DNA of 64,000 nucleotides from Acanthochromis polyacanthus (lineage: Eukaryota; Chordata; Actinopteri; Pomacentridae). The position numbers were made by a program, and so were the translations under genes. Where the stretch lies: NCBI RefSeq assembly GCF_021347895.1, contig NC_067113.1:5376251-5440250 (forward strand), in the 5' to 3' direction. Positions 21,785 through 32,664 of this stretch are shown piece by piece; the stretch's first letter is position 1, and each line of letters opens with the position of its first letter. Below the pieces are notes generated by a model. That model searched no databases and was not told where the DNA came from. It saw only the letters and a program-made list of their open reading frames with translations.

Positions 21785-23195
21785 AGCCAGTAACAGTGTT
21801 ATGGAAAACACAAGCGGCTTTATTTGATGAATTAAGCAGAAAAAATGCAACAACGCTTGCAATGGCTGCAAAAAACTTCTACAATTGCAGTGCTAAATGA
21901 TTTACTGTGACTGAATGAATACATGAATGAGAATGTGCTAAATATTTTAAATGTGTTCTTCTCATCCCTACAGCCTTTTCAGAGTCAGAAACAGATAATG
22001 GCATAAGTAGTGATTCATGATGCTTAAGAGTGCCTGATCAAGATTTATAAGTCAAGTGTGCATAAATTCTCCACTATAATCCATCAGGAAGACAAAGGAG
22101 AAGGCTGCAATAAAATTCAAACTTCCTCAAGAGGGAAGCGAGATTTATCTGCTGCTCTAAGGGTTTACTCAAACAAGGGCACATAATGTAGCAGAAGCAG
22201 CTCACAGGCAGCTGAGATTATTACGAGCTATAGGTTTAAGCCAAAAGAAACTTTACAAGCTACTCCACTGGCTGACAGTGAAAGCAGTGAACACATGGGG
22301 AAAATCAATATCCTTAAGAATAATACTGCCTTTTTCAGACATGTAAACGTCAAAAGTAAGAAAATATAAAGGCTGCATTGGGCACAGGTCCATGTATCAG
22401 CTTTTCTCTAGCATACATCGCATTTACAGAGAGAGACAGTCTGGAATTATGTGAAAAATTATCTTTACTGACCACTGAGATGCATATTACTTTGGTTTTG
22501 TAGTGATTGAGATCATGGCCTTCATCCAGAGATGGCCGAGACAAGCTCAGGATTTTCCTCTTTCTTTCCCAGTCATTCATTAATTTAATCTTGTCTGTCA
22601 AATAGTCTCTTAGCAAAGAACACAAGACTTCCTATTCTCAGGAAATTTTGACAGAAATACACTTTCCTGGGCACAAGATCACTGAAGAGCTTGCAGGGAA
22701 TAAGTGTTTGGTTTGAAATCCATCTGTGTTCAATATTTCAATCTGTTTCCAGATTCACAACTCAGTCAAATTACAACATTCAGTCATTCATGGTGGGTAT
22801 CCACTGTGATTTTAGACCACTGTTGTACCATTAGAAGTACTTTGTATTTGACTTCAGTATACATCCAGACACTAGTTGCAGCTAATGCAGAATGAATTTG
22901 CATTGGGAGCTCAGGTGTAGCCCTAGGTGACTCACTCATGCAACATGATTCTGATAATCATTCAAAGCACAAATGAAACCTGACATGTCAAAATGCAGTC
23001 TACTCATCCAGTAAGTCCCATTTCTTGCACTAGTAAAACATTTTTCCCTACTATTTGCCCTAATATTTTGTCCGACCAACACAAATTTTATATTCCCAAA
23101 ACATTAACACTCTTCTCTGTCTTTATTATACAGGCCAAAAGCTTAAATAACTGGGTGAAACTTCTTACAACATAAACACTGAAATATACTTAATA
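21785..23195. other. Non-coding DNA, no gene seen
   Basis: Frames are short and unremarkable. I found no clear element ends. Confidence 0.5.
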
Positions 23196-23198
23196 ACT

Positions 23199-23788
23199 TC
23201 TGAGTCCGCCACAGCCGCAACTTCTCCGGCCCCTCAAGCTAGCGAGCTCGTTAACAGAAACTGTGACGTGGCTAATATTGAAGATAACGTCCAGGCTAAG
23301 TTGGCAGTTATCGGCACACAACGGAGCCAGAAGCAGATGTGCAACATTCATGGCAAGGTGAGTTTTATGAAGCAGTGGGCTTGGTTACAGAGGAACTGAA
23401 GAGGAGATTCATCCAAGATGGCATGAAAACAGCAGCTCTCAGAGAGCAGGCGATCATTAAAGCAGCCAATAAGGAACAGACAGTGGATGTAAACTCCATT
23501 CACCTTCCCCTGCACTTTGACAGAGCCCGACTAGAGACCCAGCTGAAAATGATTGGGGACGTTATTGACGAGTCGCCCTGCAACACCATAAAAGACATCG
23601 CCACAAGCATAACTAAACTCCATCCACAAACAAGGGCTATCTTCAAAGAAGCTGAAAGCCTTATTAAACTCTGCTTATGTCTCCCCATCTCAACTGCTTC
23701 ATCAGAGAGAACATTCTCCACCTTGCGCCGTCTGAAGACGTGGTTACGCACAATTGAGAGAGATGGCCCATCTCTCAATTTTACATAG
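23199..23788 (+). pseudogene. hAT transposase / ZMYM1-like remnant
   Basis: The first part (about 23199-23345) reads SESATAATSPAPQASEL in one frame and resembles the low-complexity N-terminal region of these proteins. A second frame (23339-23788) gives MQHSWQGEFYEAVGLVTEEL and then the hAT C-terminal dimerisation signature LCLPISTASSERTFSTLRRL at about residues 112-131. The central catalytic region is absent, so this is an internally deleted hAT-derived copy, close to the ZMYM1-like proteins that come from such transposases. A stop follows soon after the signature. Confidence 0.75.
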
Positions 23789-23980
23789 TCCTTCAAAAAA
23801 AATCCTGGATCCAGACAGTGATCCGGATCACCTCCAAAATCTAATCGATTGTTACTTTTGCTCTTCCGGACATTCTGTAAAAAAATTGGTGAAAATCCGT
23901 CCATAACTTTTTGAGTTATGCTGTTAACAGACAAACGGACAAACTCTGATGATTACATAACCTCCTGGCGGAGGTAATGA
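23789..23980 (+). repeat. Dispersed teleost repeat with GGCGGAGGTAA end
   Basis: The text GATCACCTCCAAAATCTAAT, then AAATCCGTCCATAACTTTTT, then ACATAACCTCCTGGCGGAGG is one I know from many fish genomes. The end CCTCC-TGGC-GGAGG can pair with itself. It directly follows the hAT-like remnant and may be part of it. Confidence 0.5.
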
Positions 23981-24858
23981 AGTGTTTTGAGTTGTCCATC
24001 CAGAGCCAAGTGTGAAACTGCATTTTTCACTCATGAATTCAAAGTTTACTTTTTGTAAGCAGAATATTACATTATTAGTTCTTTTAAATGTTGCCTTTTC
24101 GGAAATCTGGATTTTGTGGTTTGTTTGTTTAATTTAATTCAACAAGTTTTACCGTCATTTGAAATGCTGTGACATTGTGTTGCTATAAAGATAGCTCTTT
24201 TACTACTGTTTCTGCAGAACAGAAAATGTGTTTCTAAGTGACTTGATGTCTCAATGAAATTTTCATGCAGTGTGAACAGCTGCTGAGATTGTGATCACAT
24301 TCATGTAAATATAGGATTAGTAGTTTGCTTTTGTTTTAATGGATGCACAGTGAAAAATGACTACATCTAAGAATGCACTGCTCTATTTGCTGTTTTAACT
24401 TACCTTTAAGCTCTGTCTTTCCATAGTCTGGATATCAAAGTCAAAATGCTGCCCTATGATGAACCAATCCTTGTAGTTGTCATGTTTAATTAAGCAGAGT
24501 TTTAGCAGAGTTCTACTTCTCTGGAGACAGAGAAGGAGAACTCTGCACTTGGATGACAGTACAAAAAGGCTTATATACAAAGTGATAAAACAAGAGGTAA
24601 TATGTACAAGGGTAACTGGAAGTGACAACTTAAACTACATGAACCAGGAAGGTGAAGTAGAGTGGGAAACAGAAATACAAATACTAAAAAATACCACAAA
24701 TGATGATGGTAGGAGATTTAACAAAATTCAAAACTCAGATAAACAGCAATGGGAACAGACAAACTGACAAAAACCAAGTAACACACGGCAAGAAAACAGT
24801 ATTGAGTTGTTTGTCTACAATACATGATTTTAAACTTGTGGAAGCTAACGACAACATA
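23981..24858. other. Non-coding DNA, no gene seen
   Basis: No exon or repeat recognised. Confidence 0.45.
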
Positions 24859-25391
24859 CAGTGGGTACAATAAGTATTTGAACACCCTGTGATTTTGCAA
24901 GTTGTCCCACTTAGAAATCATGGAGGGGTCTGAAATTTTCATCGTATGTACATGTCCACTGTGAGACATAATCTAAAAAAACATCCAGAAATCAGTGTAT
25001 GATTTTTTTAAACAATTTATTTGTATGATACTGCTGCAAATAAGTATTTGAACACCTGAGAAAATCAATGTTAATATTTGGTACAGTAGCCTTTGTTTGC
25101 AATCACAGAGGTCAAACATTTCCTGTAATCTTTCACCAGGTTTGCACACACTACAGCAGGGATTTTGCCCCACTCCACCACACAGATCTTCTCTAGATCA
25201 GTCATATTTGCAGCAGTATCATACAAATAAATTGTTTAAAAAAATCATACACTGATTTCTGGATTTTTTTTTTAGATTATGTCTCTCACAGTGGACATGC
25301 ACCTATGATGAAAATTTCAGACCCCTCCATGATTTCTAAGTGGGAGAACTTGCAAAATCGCAGGGTGTTCAAATACTTATTGTACCCACTG
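24859..25391. mobile_element. Non-autonomous Tc1-like element
   Basis: Inverted ends CAGTGGGTACAATAAGTATT, followed by a TTTGAACACC block, are flanked by TA (24857-24858 and 25392-25393). The inverted match is nearly complete over about 180 bp on each side. The centre (about 25060-25200) is a leftover that, on the minus strand, resembles part of a Tc1 transposase region but has no open frame. Total length is 533 bp. Confidence 0.9.
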
Positions 25392-25393
25392 TA

Positions 25394-26510
25394 CATGGCT
25401 AATGCTAGGCTTGAACTTAGTTGACATGTCAGGGTATTAGGGTTAGAGGGAGAAATACATGGGCTGGAGCAGGGATCATGACACAAGGTATGGAGAGAGC
25501 AGTTGGGAAATCTGTGGGCCAGAGAGGAGTAGGGGGATGTGATCTGAAGGGCGCATGAAGGTGAAGTCAGGCTGAGGATCTACACAAATGATCCAGGGAA
25601 GGCATCCAGAGAATGCTGACTGGAGCAGAGGTGTGTGTTTGGGAGAAAATCAAGGTAGGATACTGTTCAAAGTGCTAGACAAGAAAAACAGAGGTTAACA
25701 TCTGGCAAATAAAGAAACAGAGCAAAGTGAGTTGACTAACTGGTGTTTAGTTCACCACTTCAGCATTGAATGATGAGTTTGATTTGATGAAAGGTCTGTT
25801 GCAGTGAAGTGATAACTGGGGACAGGTGAACCGGCCCCCTGTGAAGGCGTCTTCATTCCTGCCTGTTAGTCAAACACACACACCTGACACACAACGAAAG
25901 GAAGGTGGGGAAGGGAGACTGCAGAGGTGTTAGAGGTGGAGGCAGGAGGCCTGACAGTAGTCGGTTATGCAATCTTATTTAATAAATGTTAAAGGCTTAA
26001 AAATGTGAACTGGGCTAAAAAGGGTAGCTGGCTGTCAAGGTTTTTAATAGCATTTGATTAATAGGAGATTTGTGAACATTTCATAGCATGAGTCTCAAGT
26101 TGGACTGATTAATAGCATATGAATTCAAATGATTTTGTAGGCCTCAAATGACACATCCTATAATCAGGGATATTTGACTTAATATGTCTAAATTCTGTCA
26201 TTTTCACATTTGTCTTCAAATGACCACTTAAGCAGTCTTGCATACACAGTTTTACCCTTGGAGGGTAATTATAGAATAAACAAGAAGTGATTTGAACATC
26301 AGAAACTTGGTTTTTAACACAAAAACTGGGATTCCTATGCTGTACATCCATGAGTTTCTGGCAATGGCAATAGGAAGAACATGGAATTAAGACAATAACA
26401 TCTGGGGAATTGCACCCGAGTTTAAGAAGTTTCAGTAAAGTATAGAGGCATTCATACCTGGTAATGACATTAGACAAATATGTTTGTAATAAATCAATTA
26501 AAAGAACATA
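25394..26510. other. Non-coding DNA with possible old LTR text
   Basis: No gene is seen. Around 25800-25960 the sequence (CACCTGACACACAACGAAAGG and neighbours) has the feel of an old retrotransposon LTR, but I find no paired ends or duplication. Confidence 0.4.
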
Positions 26511-27005
26511 CACTGCCCGTCCAAAAAAAAGTTGCACACTCGAGCATTTTGCTGAAATGTCTTTAGCTTCGAGTGTGGCACACATCCACCGTGGCATCAT
26601 TTTTTATAACCTTCTACTATGTCACAGCATTTACAGTATTTCTGTCCACAGCTGCATTCATTTTCTACTAAGATCTTATATTGATGATGGGAGAGGTGGA
26701 CCGCTGTGCAAAGTCTTCTCCAGAATATCCCAGAGATTCTCAGTGGGGCTGTATTCTTGACTCTGTGGAGTCCAATCCATGTGTAAAAATGATGTGTCAT
26801 GCTCCCTGATTCACTCATTCACGTGAGCCTGATGAATCCTGGCATCTTCATCTTGAAACACACCCATGCCATCAGGGAAGAAAAACTCCACTGATTGAAA
26901 AACCTGGACATTTGGTATATTCAGGTAGTCAGCTGATTCCTTGGGCACATAACATTGCTGAACCTGACTGACCCCAGATCATAACTCTATCCCCCACAGG
27001 CTTGT
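26511..27005 (-). mobile_element. Truncated Tc1/mariner-like element
   Basis: It starts with the terminal repeat CACTGCCCGTCCAAAAAAAA just after TA. On the minus strand, NPTENLWDILEKT-like coding is recognisable near 26715-26760, the region that carries the last catalytic acidic residue in Tc1 transposases (usually NPIENLW). Further transposase-like text runs to about 27000 with stops. The other terminus is missing. Confidence 0.7.
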
Positions 27006-27385
27006 AGGCACAAGATGAGACGAGACGAGACTTTATTAATCACATCATAGTTAAAAGTTAAAAGTTAAAAGTGATGGCGCCGCAGATGGCAGCCTTGGTA
27101 CTGCGCTCTCTTGTACTTTCTGTGTTTTGTGTTTTTGCTTAGTTTTCTGCTCCCCTCCACTGGTCACATACACCAGGGAGAAACTCTTAAACATTGGCGC
27201 ATCTGCCTGTAGAACTTTTGTACCGGTTTTCTTCGAACCAGAAAGTTTTGCAGAGATTTTGGTCAGAGGAGCAGCAGCTCTCTACGGGATTAGCCGGAGA
27301 CGCCGCCGTGGGAAACGCGCAGGAGCGCTTGTCAGACTGAGACAGCGGGGAATGCGGACCGCGCTCCCGGCGATTCACTTGGCGA

Positions 27386-28066
27386 ATGTCCGCTCACTGG
27401 ATGGATGAACTGCTGCTCCTAAACAGAAAAAACACGGACTTTTGCAGATCTGCCGCTCTGTGCTTCACGGAGACCTGGCTCAGCGAGCACATCCTGGACA
27501 CCTTACTCCACCTCCCGGGCTTCCACCAGAGCCGGGCGGACCGCATGGAGCTGTCCGTAAAAACGAGGGGCAGCGGAATCTGCTTCTATGTGAATGAAGG
27601 TTGGTGTAAGGACATCACGGTGCTAGAAAAGTCGTGCAGCCCTCATTTAGAAAGCCTTTTTATAAACTGTAAACCTTTTTATTCACCGCGGGAGTTCTCC
27701 TCATTCATTCTGGTGGGAGTTTACATCCATCCTCAGGCCTGTGTCACTGAGGCCTTACAGCAGCTGGCTGACCAGATAAGGAACGTGGAGCAAAAACATC
27801 CAGACTCCCTGCTCATCATACTGGGGGACTTCAACAGAGCAAACCTGAGCCACGAACTGCCAAATTACAGACAGCACATCAAGTGTCCCACCAGGGACGC
27901 AAACATACTGGACCACTGCTACACAACTTTAAAGGACGCCTATCGCTCTGTTCCCCGGGCAGCATTGGGACTCTCTGATCACTGTCTGGTTCATCTCATC
28001 CCGACCTACAGGCAGAAACTAAAATCTGCCAAGCCTGTGGTAAAGACTGAAGAGATGGACCACTGA
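27386..28066 (+). pseudogene. APE-type endonuclease of the L2-like LINE
   Basis: The 226-codon frame covers most of an exonuclease/endonuclease/phosphatase domain, which nicks target DNA to prime reverse transcription. Visible signatures are LCFTETWLSE (catalytic Glu, near residue 30), LIILGDFNRANL (Asp/Asn near residue 145) and LGLSDHCLVHL (Asp/His near residue 200). A stop follows at 28064. The N-terminal strand with the first Asn lies in another frame (IHLANVRSLDG, ending near 27408), which points to a frameshift. Confidence 0.8.
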
Positions 28067-28185
28067 GGCAAAGCTAGAGCTACAGGCCTGCTTTGACTGC
28101 ACTGATTGGAGTATTTTTGATGCTGCAACCACTGACCTGCACGAACTGACCGACACTGACATCCTACATTAGTTTCTATGAGGAG

Positions 28186-28660
28186 ATGTGTGTACCAACC
28201 AAAACCTTCCTCACTTACAATAACAACAAACCCTGGTTTTCACCAAAGCTCAGACAGCTTCGTCAGGCAAAGGAGGAGGCCTGCAGAAGTAGGGACAGGA
28301 TCCTGTACAACCAGGTCAGGAACACACTGACTAAGGAGATCAGAGTAGCTAAGAGGAGCTACACTGAGAAGCTGAAAAATAACTTTTCAGCTAACAACCC
28401 AGCGTCAGTGTGGAGGAGCCTGGAGACCGTCAAACTACAGGAGACCCTCCCCCCCACACTGCAGGGAGCCATCACCTAGCTGAGGAGCTCAATGGGTTTT
28501 ATTGCAGGTTTGAAAGGCCATCTTTCTCACCTCTCACCCACCCCAACAATACCACCTCACAACTGTTCACACCTCCTGCCACCCCTCCCCTTCACCCTGC
28601 TGACCCTTCATCTGCACTCAGGATCTGTGAGGAGGACTTTTGTTACTCTTTTTTGCATTT
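28186..28660 (+). pseudogene. L2-like LINE, linker between endonuclease and polymerase
   Basis: One frame reads NNKPWFSPKLRQLRQAKEEA and on to PASVWRSLETVK, a block typical of the spacer before LINE polymerases. It shifts near 28470 to another frame with EELNGFYCRFE and a Pro-rich tail. The conserved reverse-transcriptase motifs that should follow are missing. Confidence 0.75.
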
Positions 28661-28783
28661 ACCTTTATTAAACTTTTAGAAGTCTGGCAAGTCTTTCCCA
28701 CAATGACTCGTTATGCCTAATTGGACAATTGGACACACCCTGGGGTTTGATCAGCCTCAGTGGGGCCTTCCTTGGGTGAGAGC

Positions 28784-28836
28784 GTCTAGTGATAATGGCC
28801 GAAACACTCTATGATCCTAAGGTTCACTACTGATGA
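28784..28836 (+). other. Hammerhead-like motif in the PLE-1 pseudo-LTR
   Basis: GTC (28784-28786) is followed by a perfect 6-bp stem TAGTGA (28787-28792) / TCACTA (28824-28829), then CTGATGA (28830-28836). GTC, stem I and CTGATGA are in the order of a hammerhead ribozyme. The usual stem II plus GAAA after CTGATGA is not found; a CGAAAC lies inside the loop instead. Penelope pseudo-LTRs are known to carry hammerheads, so this is either a variant, a degenerate form or chance. Confidence 0.4.
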
Positions 28837-28889
28837 TTGTGTCTGCAAATTTTGGACTTTTACTGACTTACTGGAACCTCTGACTAACC

Positions 28890-29268
28890 CTAACCACCAG
28901 GGGGACAAGTTCACAAACTGGAGACTAACACCCGTAGCACCCATAATCATAATGGGAGATTCCAACCTCACTGCATTCAAGACACTTGGAAGGGAGCACA
29001 TCCAAACTGACTGCTACCCTGGGGCCAAAATGAACCATGTGACCCACATCCTCCGAAACATCAACCCCAACAATGGAATCTCAAAAATCATTCTCTCCTT
29101 TGGGATGAACGACAGAACAGGGCAATACCACCCTGCTGGAACAGAACCTGAAACGCATGATCAACGCGACCAGAAGAGCCTTCCCCCAGGCAATAAGCCA
29201 TATCCCGATCATCAACTTCTCTCAACAACTACCCTCCAGGATCCAAGCCAACCTGATCAACCTTAATT
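28890..29268 (+). pseudogene. SGNH/GDSL-hydrolase-like domain of PLE-1
   Basis: The frame contains IIIMGDSNL (GDSN nucleophile block), CYPGAKMNHV (the Gly block) and ISKIILSFGMNDR (the Asn block), the order of SGNH esterases. After FGMNDR the similarity continues in another frame (NLKRMINATRRAFPQAISH and then INFSQQLP), so a frameshift lies near 29125. A further piece with YIHWTSNTAKAIWG-like text (near 29340-29380) may be the end with the catalytic His. SGNH domains occur in some retroelement ORFs; function here is unknown. It sits between the pseudo-LTR and the polymerase. Confidence 0.6.
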
Positions 29269-29489
29269 ATTAATTGAGGCCACGGACAATCCTATCCCCC
29301 AACTGGACCCGACCCTCTTCCAGACCAAAATCAGATAACATACATTGGACATCCAACACAGCCAAAGCAATCTGGGGAAAATGGCTGAATTTTTTAAGAT
29401 AAAGGACCCGGTCACAGAGCCGGAACTCCCCAATAAAGACATCGTAAACCTGTAACCAATTCATACTGATGGCCGCCCAAATCAGCCTA

Positions 29490-30789
29490 CTAAAAAAAGG
29501 ACTGTCTTTTGTTCCAACGCCTCTGGGACCCACCAACATCAGGACCTCCTGGAAATACCACCTGGCGGAATACCACAGACGATTGTGTGTCCGGTCCAAA
29601 GTAGGCATTTAGCCTCAAAGAACCACCAAATCCTTCACCCCAAAGTCAAACTGGGAACCAGAACCCTCTAAACTGCCACCACAGGTCCTGGAGCTAATCA
29701 CGGCCGACCAACGCATCTCCCCGGACTTCAACAGAAACCATGACAGACCAAACCTAACGGAGGAGGAACAAAAGGCCCTGGAAGAGCTCTGGAAAGACAC
29801 GTCCATTGTCATCAAACCTGCGGACAAGGGAAGCGCCACCGTCATCATGGACAGAATGGACTGTGTCTACGAAGCCCTGCGTCAACTTACATACTACATA
29901 CCACTACAACAACCCATCTACCAGCACACAGCCAAACAAATCTCAGAAATATTGGACACCATGACGCACAACGGACATTTAACAAAAAAACAAGCAGTCT
30001 ACATAAAAGGAAAGGACACCCCCCGACCCAGATACTTCTACCTCCTCCCCAAGATCCATAAACCCCAAGAAGCTTGGACAATTCCCCATAGAATTCCCCC
30101 TGGCAGACCCATAGTCTCCGATTGCAGCAGTGAGAGCTACGAACTGGCAGAATACCTCGACTCATTCCTAACCCCACTATCAACCAAACACTCAAGCTAC
30201 CTTAAAAACACCCAGGACTTTATCAAACACCTACGGGAAATGACCATTCCAGAGCCGTGTACTCTCTTCACCATGGACGTCAACAGCCTGTACACAAACA
30301 TCGAAACAGACTTGGGCCTGAAAGCAGTACGACGGTTCCTACAAAAATACCCGGACGAAGGACGACCGGACCACGAGATCCTGCAACTCCTACAGATTAG
30401 TCTCACCAGGAATGACTTCCAATTCGACGGGAAGCACTACCTCCAACTCAAGGGGACAGCAATGGGAAAACGCTTTGCCCCCGCCTACGCTAATATATAC
30501 ATGGCAGACTGAGAAGAAACAAACAATTCCTATAATATCCTTATACTTATCGCACACGGTCAAAACCAACCAGGCTATCAAGACCAACTTCCAAAATATA
30601 CTGGCGGACACACCAATCCCGGACAGATTCAAAGTCATATCGGCCTTCAAAAGGAACCCAAACCTACAAGACACCCTTGTCTCAACAAAACTACTGGAAC
30701 CCAACGAAACCCAGAAAAACACCAAAACAACTGAGAACCATCAAAAACCGGACAACAAAAACAACATTCACACTACCAAACACCATTAG
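29490..30789 (+). pseudogene. Penelope-type reverse transcriptase, catalytic motif deleted
   Basis: The N-terminal signature KGLSFVPTP lies at about 29497 and IVIKPADKGSATVIMD at about 29806-29853. The main frame (29847-30512) carries YFYLLPKIHK, GRPIVSDCSSESYELAEYL, FTMDVNSLYTNIE and KGTAMGKRFAPAYANIYMA, all diagnostic of Penelope polymerases. A stop follows at 30510. The next frame resumes with TIPIISLYLSHTVK and DRFKVISAFKRNPNL, which is the C-terminal linker. The segment with the YxDD catalytic aspartates and the thumb should lie between these and is missing, so a deletion joins the two near 30510-30520. The polymerase cannot work. Confidence 0.88.
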
Positions 30790-31120
30790 CCTCCGGGACA
30801 CAAACTGTGTATACACCATCCAATGTAGGAGATGCCACCTATTGTATGTGGGCCAAACCAGAAACTCCCTAACAAGCAGATGAATGCAACATAGATACAA
30901 CATACGGACAGGACGTAAATCCCAGACGCACTTGGTCCAACACTTCCAGAAGCATGGAGTCCACAAGCTAATAATGAGAGGCCTAGAGCACAACCCCCAC
31001 TGGATCAACACACAAAGACGAACAGCAGAATTCATCTGGATCAGAAGATTGAACACGATCTTCCCTGGAGGACTCAACCAGCAGGGTGCGACAAAACCAA
31101 CTCCCACCACCAAGGACTGA
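30770..31120 (+). pseudogene. GIY-YIG endonuclease of PLE-1
   Basis: The C-terminal Penelope nuclease cuts the target site. CVYTIQCRRCHLLYVGQT (about 30806-30860) is the Cys-containing GIY-YIG block in its Penelope form. A TGA interrupts the frame at 30881-30883 just after SLTSR, and the rest (HLVQHFQKHGVHKLIMRGLE, then RRTAEFIWIRRLNTIFPGGLN) follows in the same frame. The product ends at 31120. Confidence 0.85.
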
Positions 31121-31270
31121 GGAAAGAAGGGACTCTGTACATGTTCTGTTCTTTTATCCATGTTCAACTGTAGATAATCAATATGATTGGGCACAAATCA
31201 ACAATAAAACATAAAAAAAAAAAAAAAAAAAAGAGTGTGAGGATTGAAAATGATGTCGGTCAAAGGCAGA

Positions 31271-31836
31271 TGTTACGGTCATAGCTGTATTCTGGCTCCT
31301 CCCCTGTGCTTGTGTGTGTGCGTGAGTGCTTGTGTGTACGTGTGTGTGTGGCTGTCAATTTTCCCAGGCTGCTGTCAATCCGCTCCACCTGTGCTGGGTG
31401 ATTGGAATCAGCTGCTGTGCCCTCATCAGCCAATCCGGTGCGGCCCTGGTTCAGCATAAGAAGCTGGAGTGCCTGAGGATAGACGGCTTGTCGCTGTACT
31501 CCAGTCTTGCCCATGTGCCTCGTCGTAGTAGAAACTTTGTTAGCCATCCGGTCGTTCTGTCATTGTGGAGGCACTAGTCTTTTTCGTTGTCGTTGTTTAC
31601 ACACGCTGTGTTTAGGTTTTTCGGGTACATTTAGGATTTTTCTGTTAACCAATAGCTCTAGTTTAGAGTCTCTTTTTGTTCTCGTTTATATTTGTTTTTA
31701 CGTCGTGACTAGTGTTCTCCGTTTTTCTTTATTTTGTACCTCATTTTCATTTCCTTGTAATAAAAACCTTTAAAGCCAAAACCATCTGGCTCTTATGTTG
31801 CTTCCCTTACCCATTTCACGAGCCAGGGTTGTAACA
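31271..31836 (+). repeat. Solo LTR with GCAGA target duplication
   Basis: It starts TGTTAC and ends GTAACA (perfect inverted ends) and is flanked by GCAGA on both sides (31266-31270 and 31837-31841). An AATAAAAACC polyadenylation signal lies near 31760. The 566-bp length and lack of internal genes indicate recombination between two LTRs. It is inserted next to the PLE-1 tail. Probably Ty3/Gypsy-like; the family is not resolved. Confidence 0.85.
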
Positions 31837-31925
31837 GCAGAAAATTCCAGCATGGAAAGTATGCCTCTACAATACCAGGTCTGATTCATCCCATTACATA
31901 CTCTATAAAAATGGCACCTATGGTG

Positions 31926-32664
31926 GAACATGGACAAAACAACACCTTTCTATACCTCTACCACCCACTCCCTCTCTTTCCTCCCACAACGGGTGGAACT
32001 GAGCGAGTGCGTGGCCAGGGTGGCTGATCAGGGCAGATCACGAGGGGGAATCCGGCCAGGGCAGGTACGGGCCCCTTCGACACCCTTCTAAGAGATTTTT
32101 TTTTAAACAGCGACCCCTAGCGAGGATTGGAGGACGTTTGGTGCTCGACTCAAATTCTCCCGGATCTGGTTTTCAAGGCCCCCCAGTGAGACAATTTGCC
32201 TTGCCTATGCAGGATGCCCCTGCTGGAGGAAGAGGAGCAGTGCAGTGCTCAATTTGAGCTCTACCCCCGAGGGGAGAGAAACACGCCTCTGGAACTTGTC
32301 CCTCCCGGCCAACCTGGAAGCTGGGTCCCTTCTGGCCATAAGACTCTCAGTCATGGTGCCACTTTTGAATATTTGGGGGCGGAGTTTGGGGCACGCTGGG
32401 AGAAGGCCCCTACCCACAGGCATTCACACCTTCTGCTTAAATGACACTCATCACAATATGGACTAAAATACAAAGATAATAATAAAACCAAACATAAAAA
32501 ATAAAACCATGAAAAAGGAATGGGACCACAACCGTCTGAGCTGACTCTGGGATTGAACATGGACAAAACAACATCTTTCTACACCTCTACCACCCACTCC
32601 CTCTCTGTCCTCCCATAATGGGTGGAACTGAGCGAGTGCGTGGTCAGGGTGGCTGATCAGGGCA
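31926..32664. repeat. Pair of 110-bp direct repeats
   Basis: The block beginning GAACATGGACAAAACAACA and ending TGGCTGATCAGGGCA occurs at 31926-32034 and again at 32555-32664 with few changes. The 520 bases between have no gene; the plus-strand frame at 32196-32444 has no motif. The arrangement could be the ends of an unrecognised element or a local duplication. Confidence 0.7.

Larger units (their letters stand above)
27066..28675 (+). mobile_element. L2/CR1-like LINE, truncated before the reverse transcriptase
   Basis: A GC-rich 5' leader (GATGGCGCCGCAGATGGCAG) is followed by an endonuclease and the linker region that normally precedes the reverse transcriptase. The sequence stops making sense as a LINE just after SALRICEEDF (about 28640), so the polymerase is deleted. 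Confidence 0.75.
28733..31222 (+). mobile_element. Penelope-like retroelement PLE-1 with SGNH-like domain
   Basis: Order: a pseudo-LTR piece (28733-28880), an SGNH-hydrolase-like region, a Penelope-type reverse transcriptase, a GIY-YIG endonuclease and an A-rich tail at about 31204-31230. The pseudo-LTR matches the one at 34709-34855 closely. Several frame breaks and the loss of the polymerase catalytic motif make this copy inactive. Confidence 0.85.

Noticed and set aside
28784..28836. Complete canonical hammerhead ribozyme
   Set aside because: GTC, stem I and CTGATGA fit, but no stem II with GAAA follows. Reported only as hammerhead-like.
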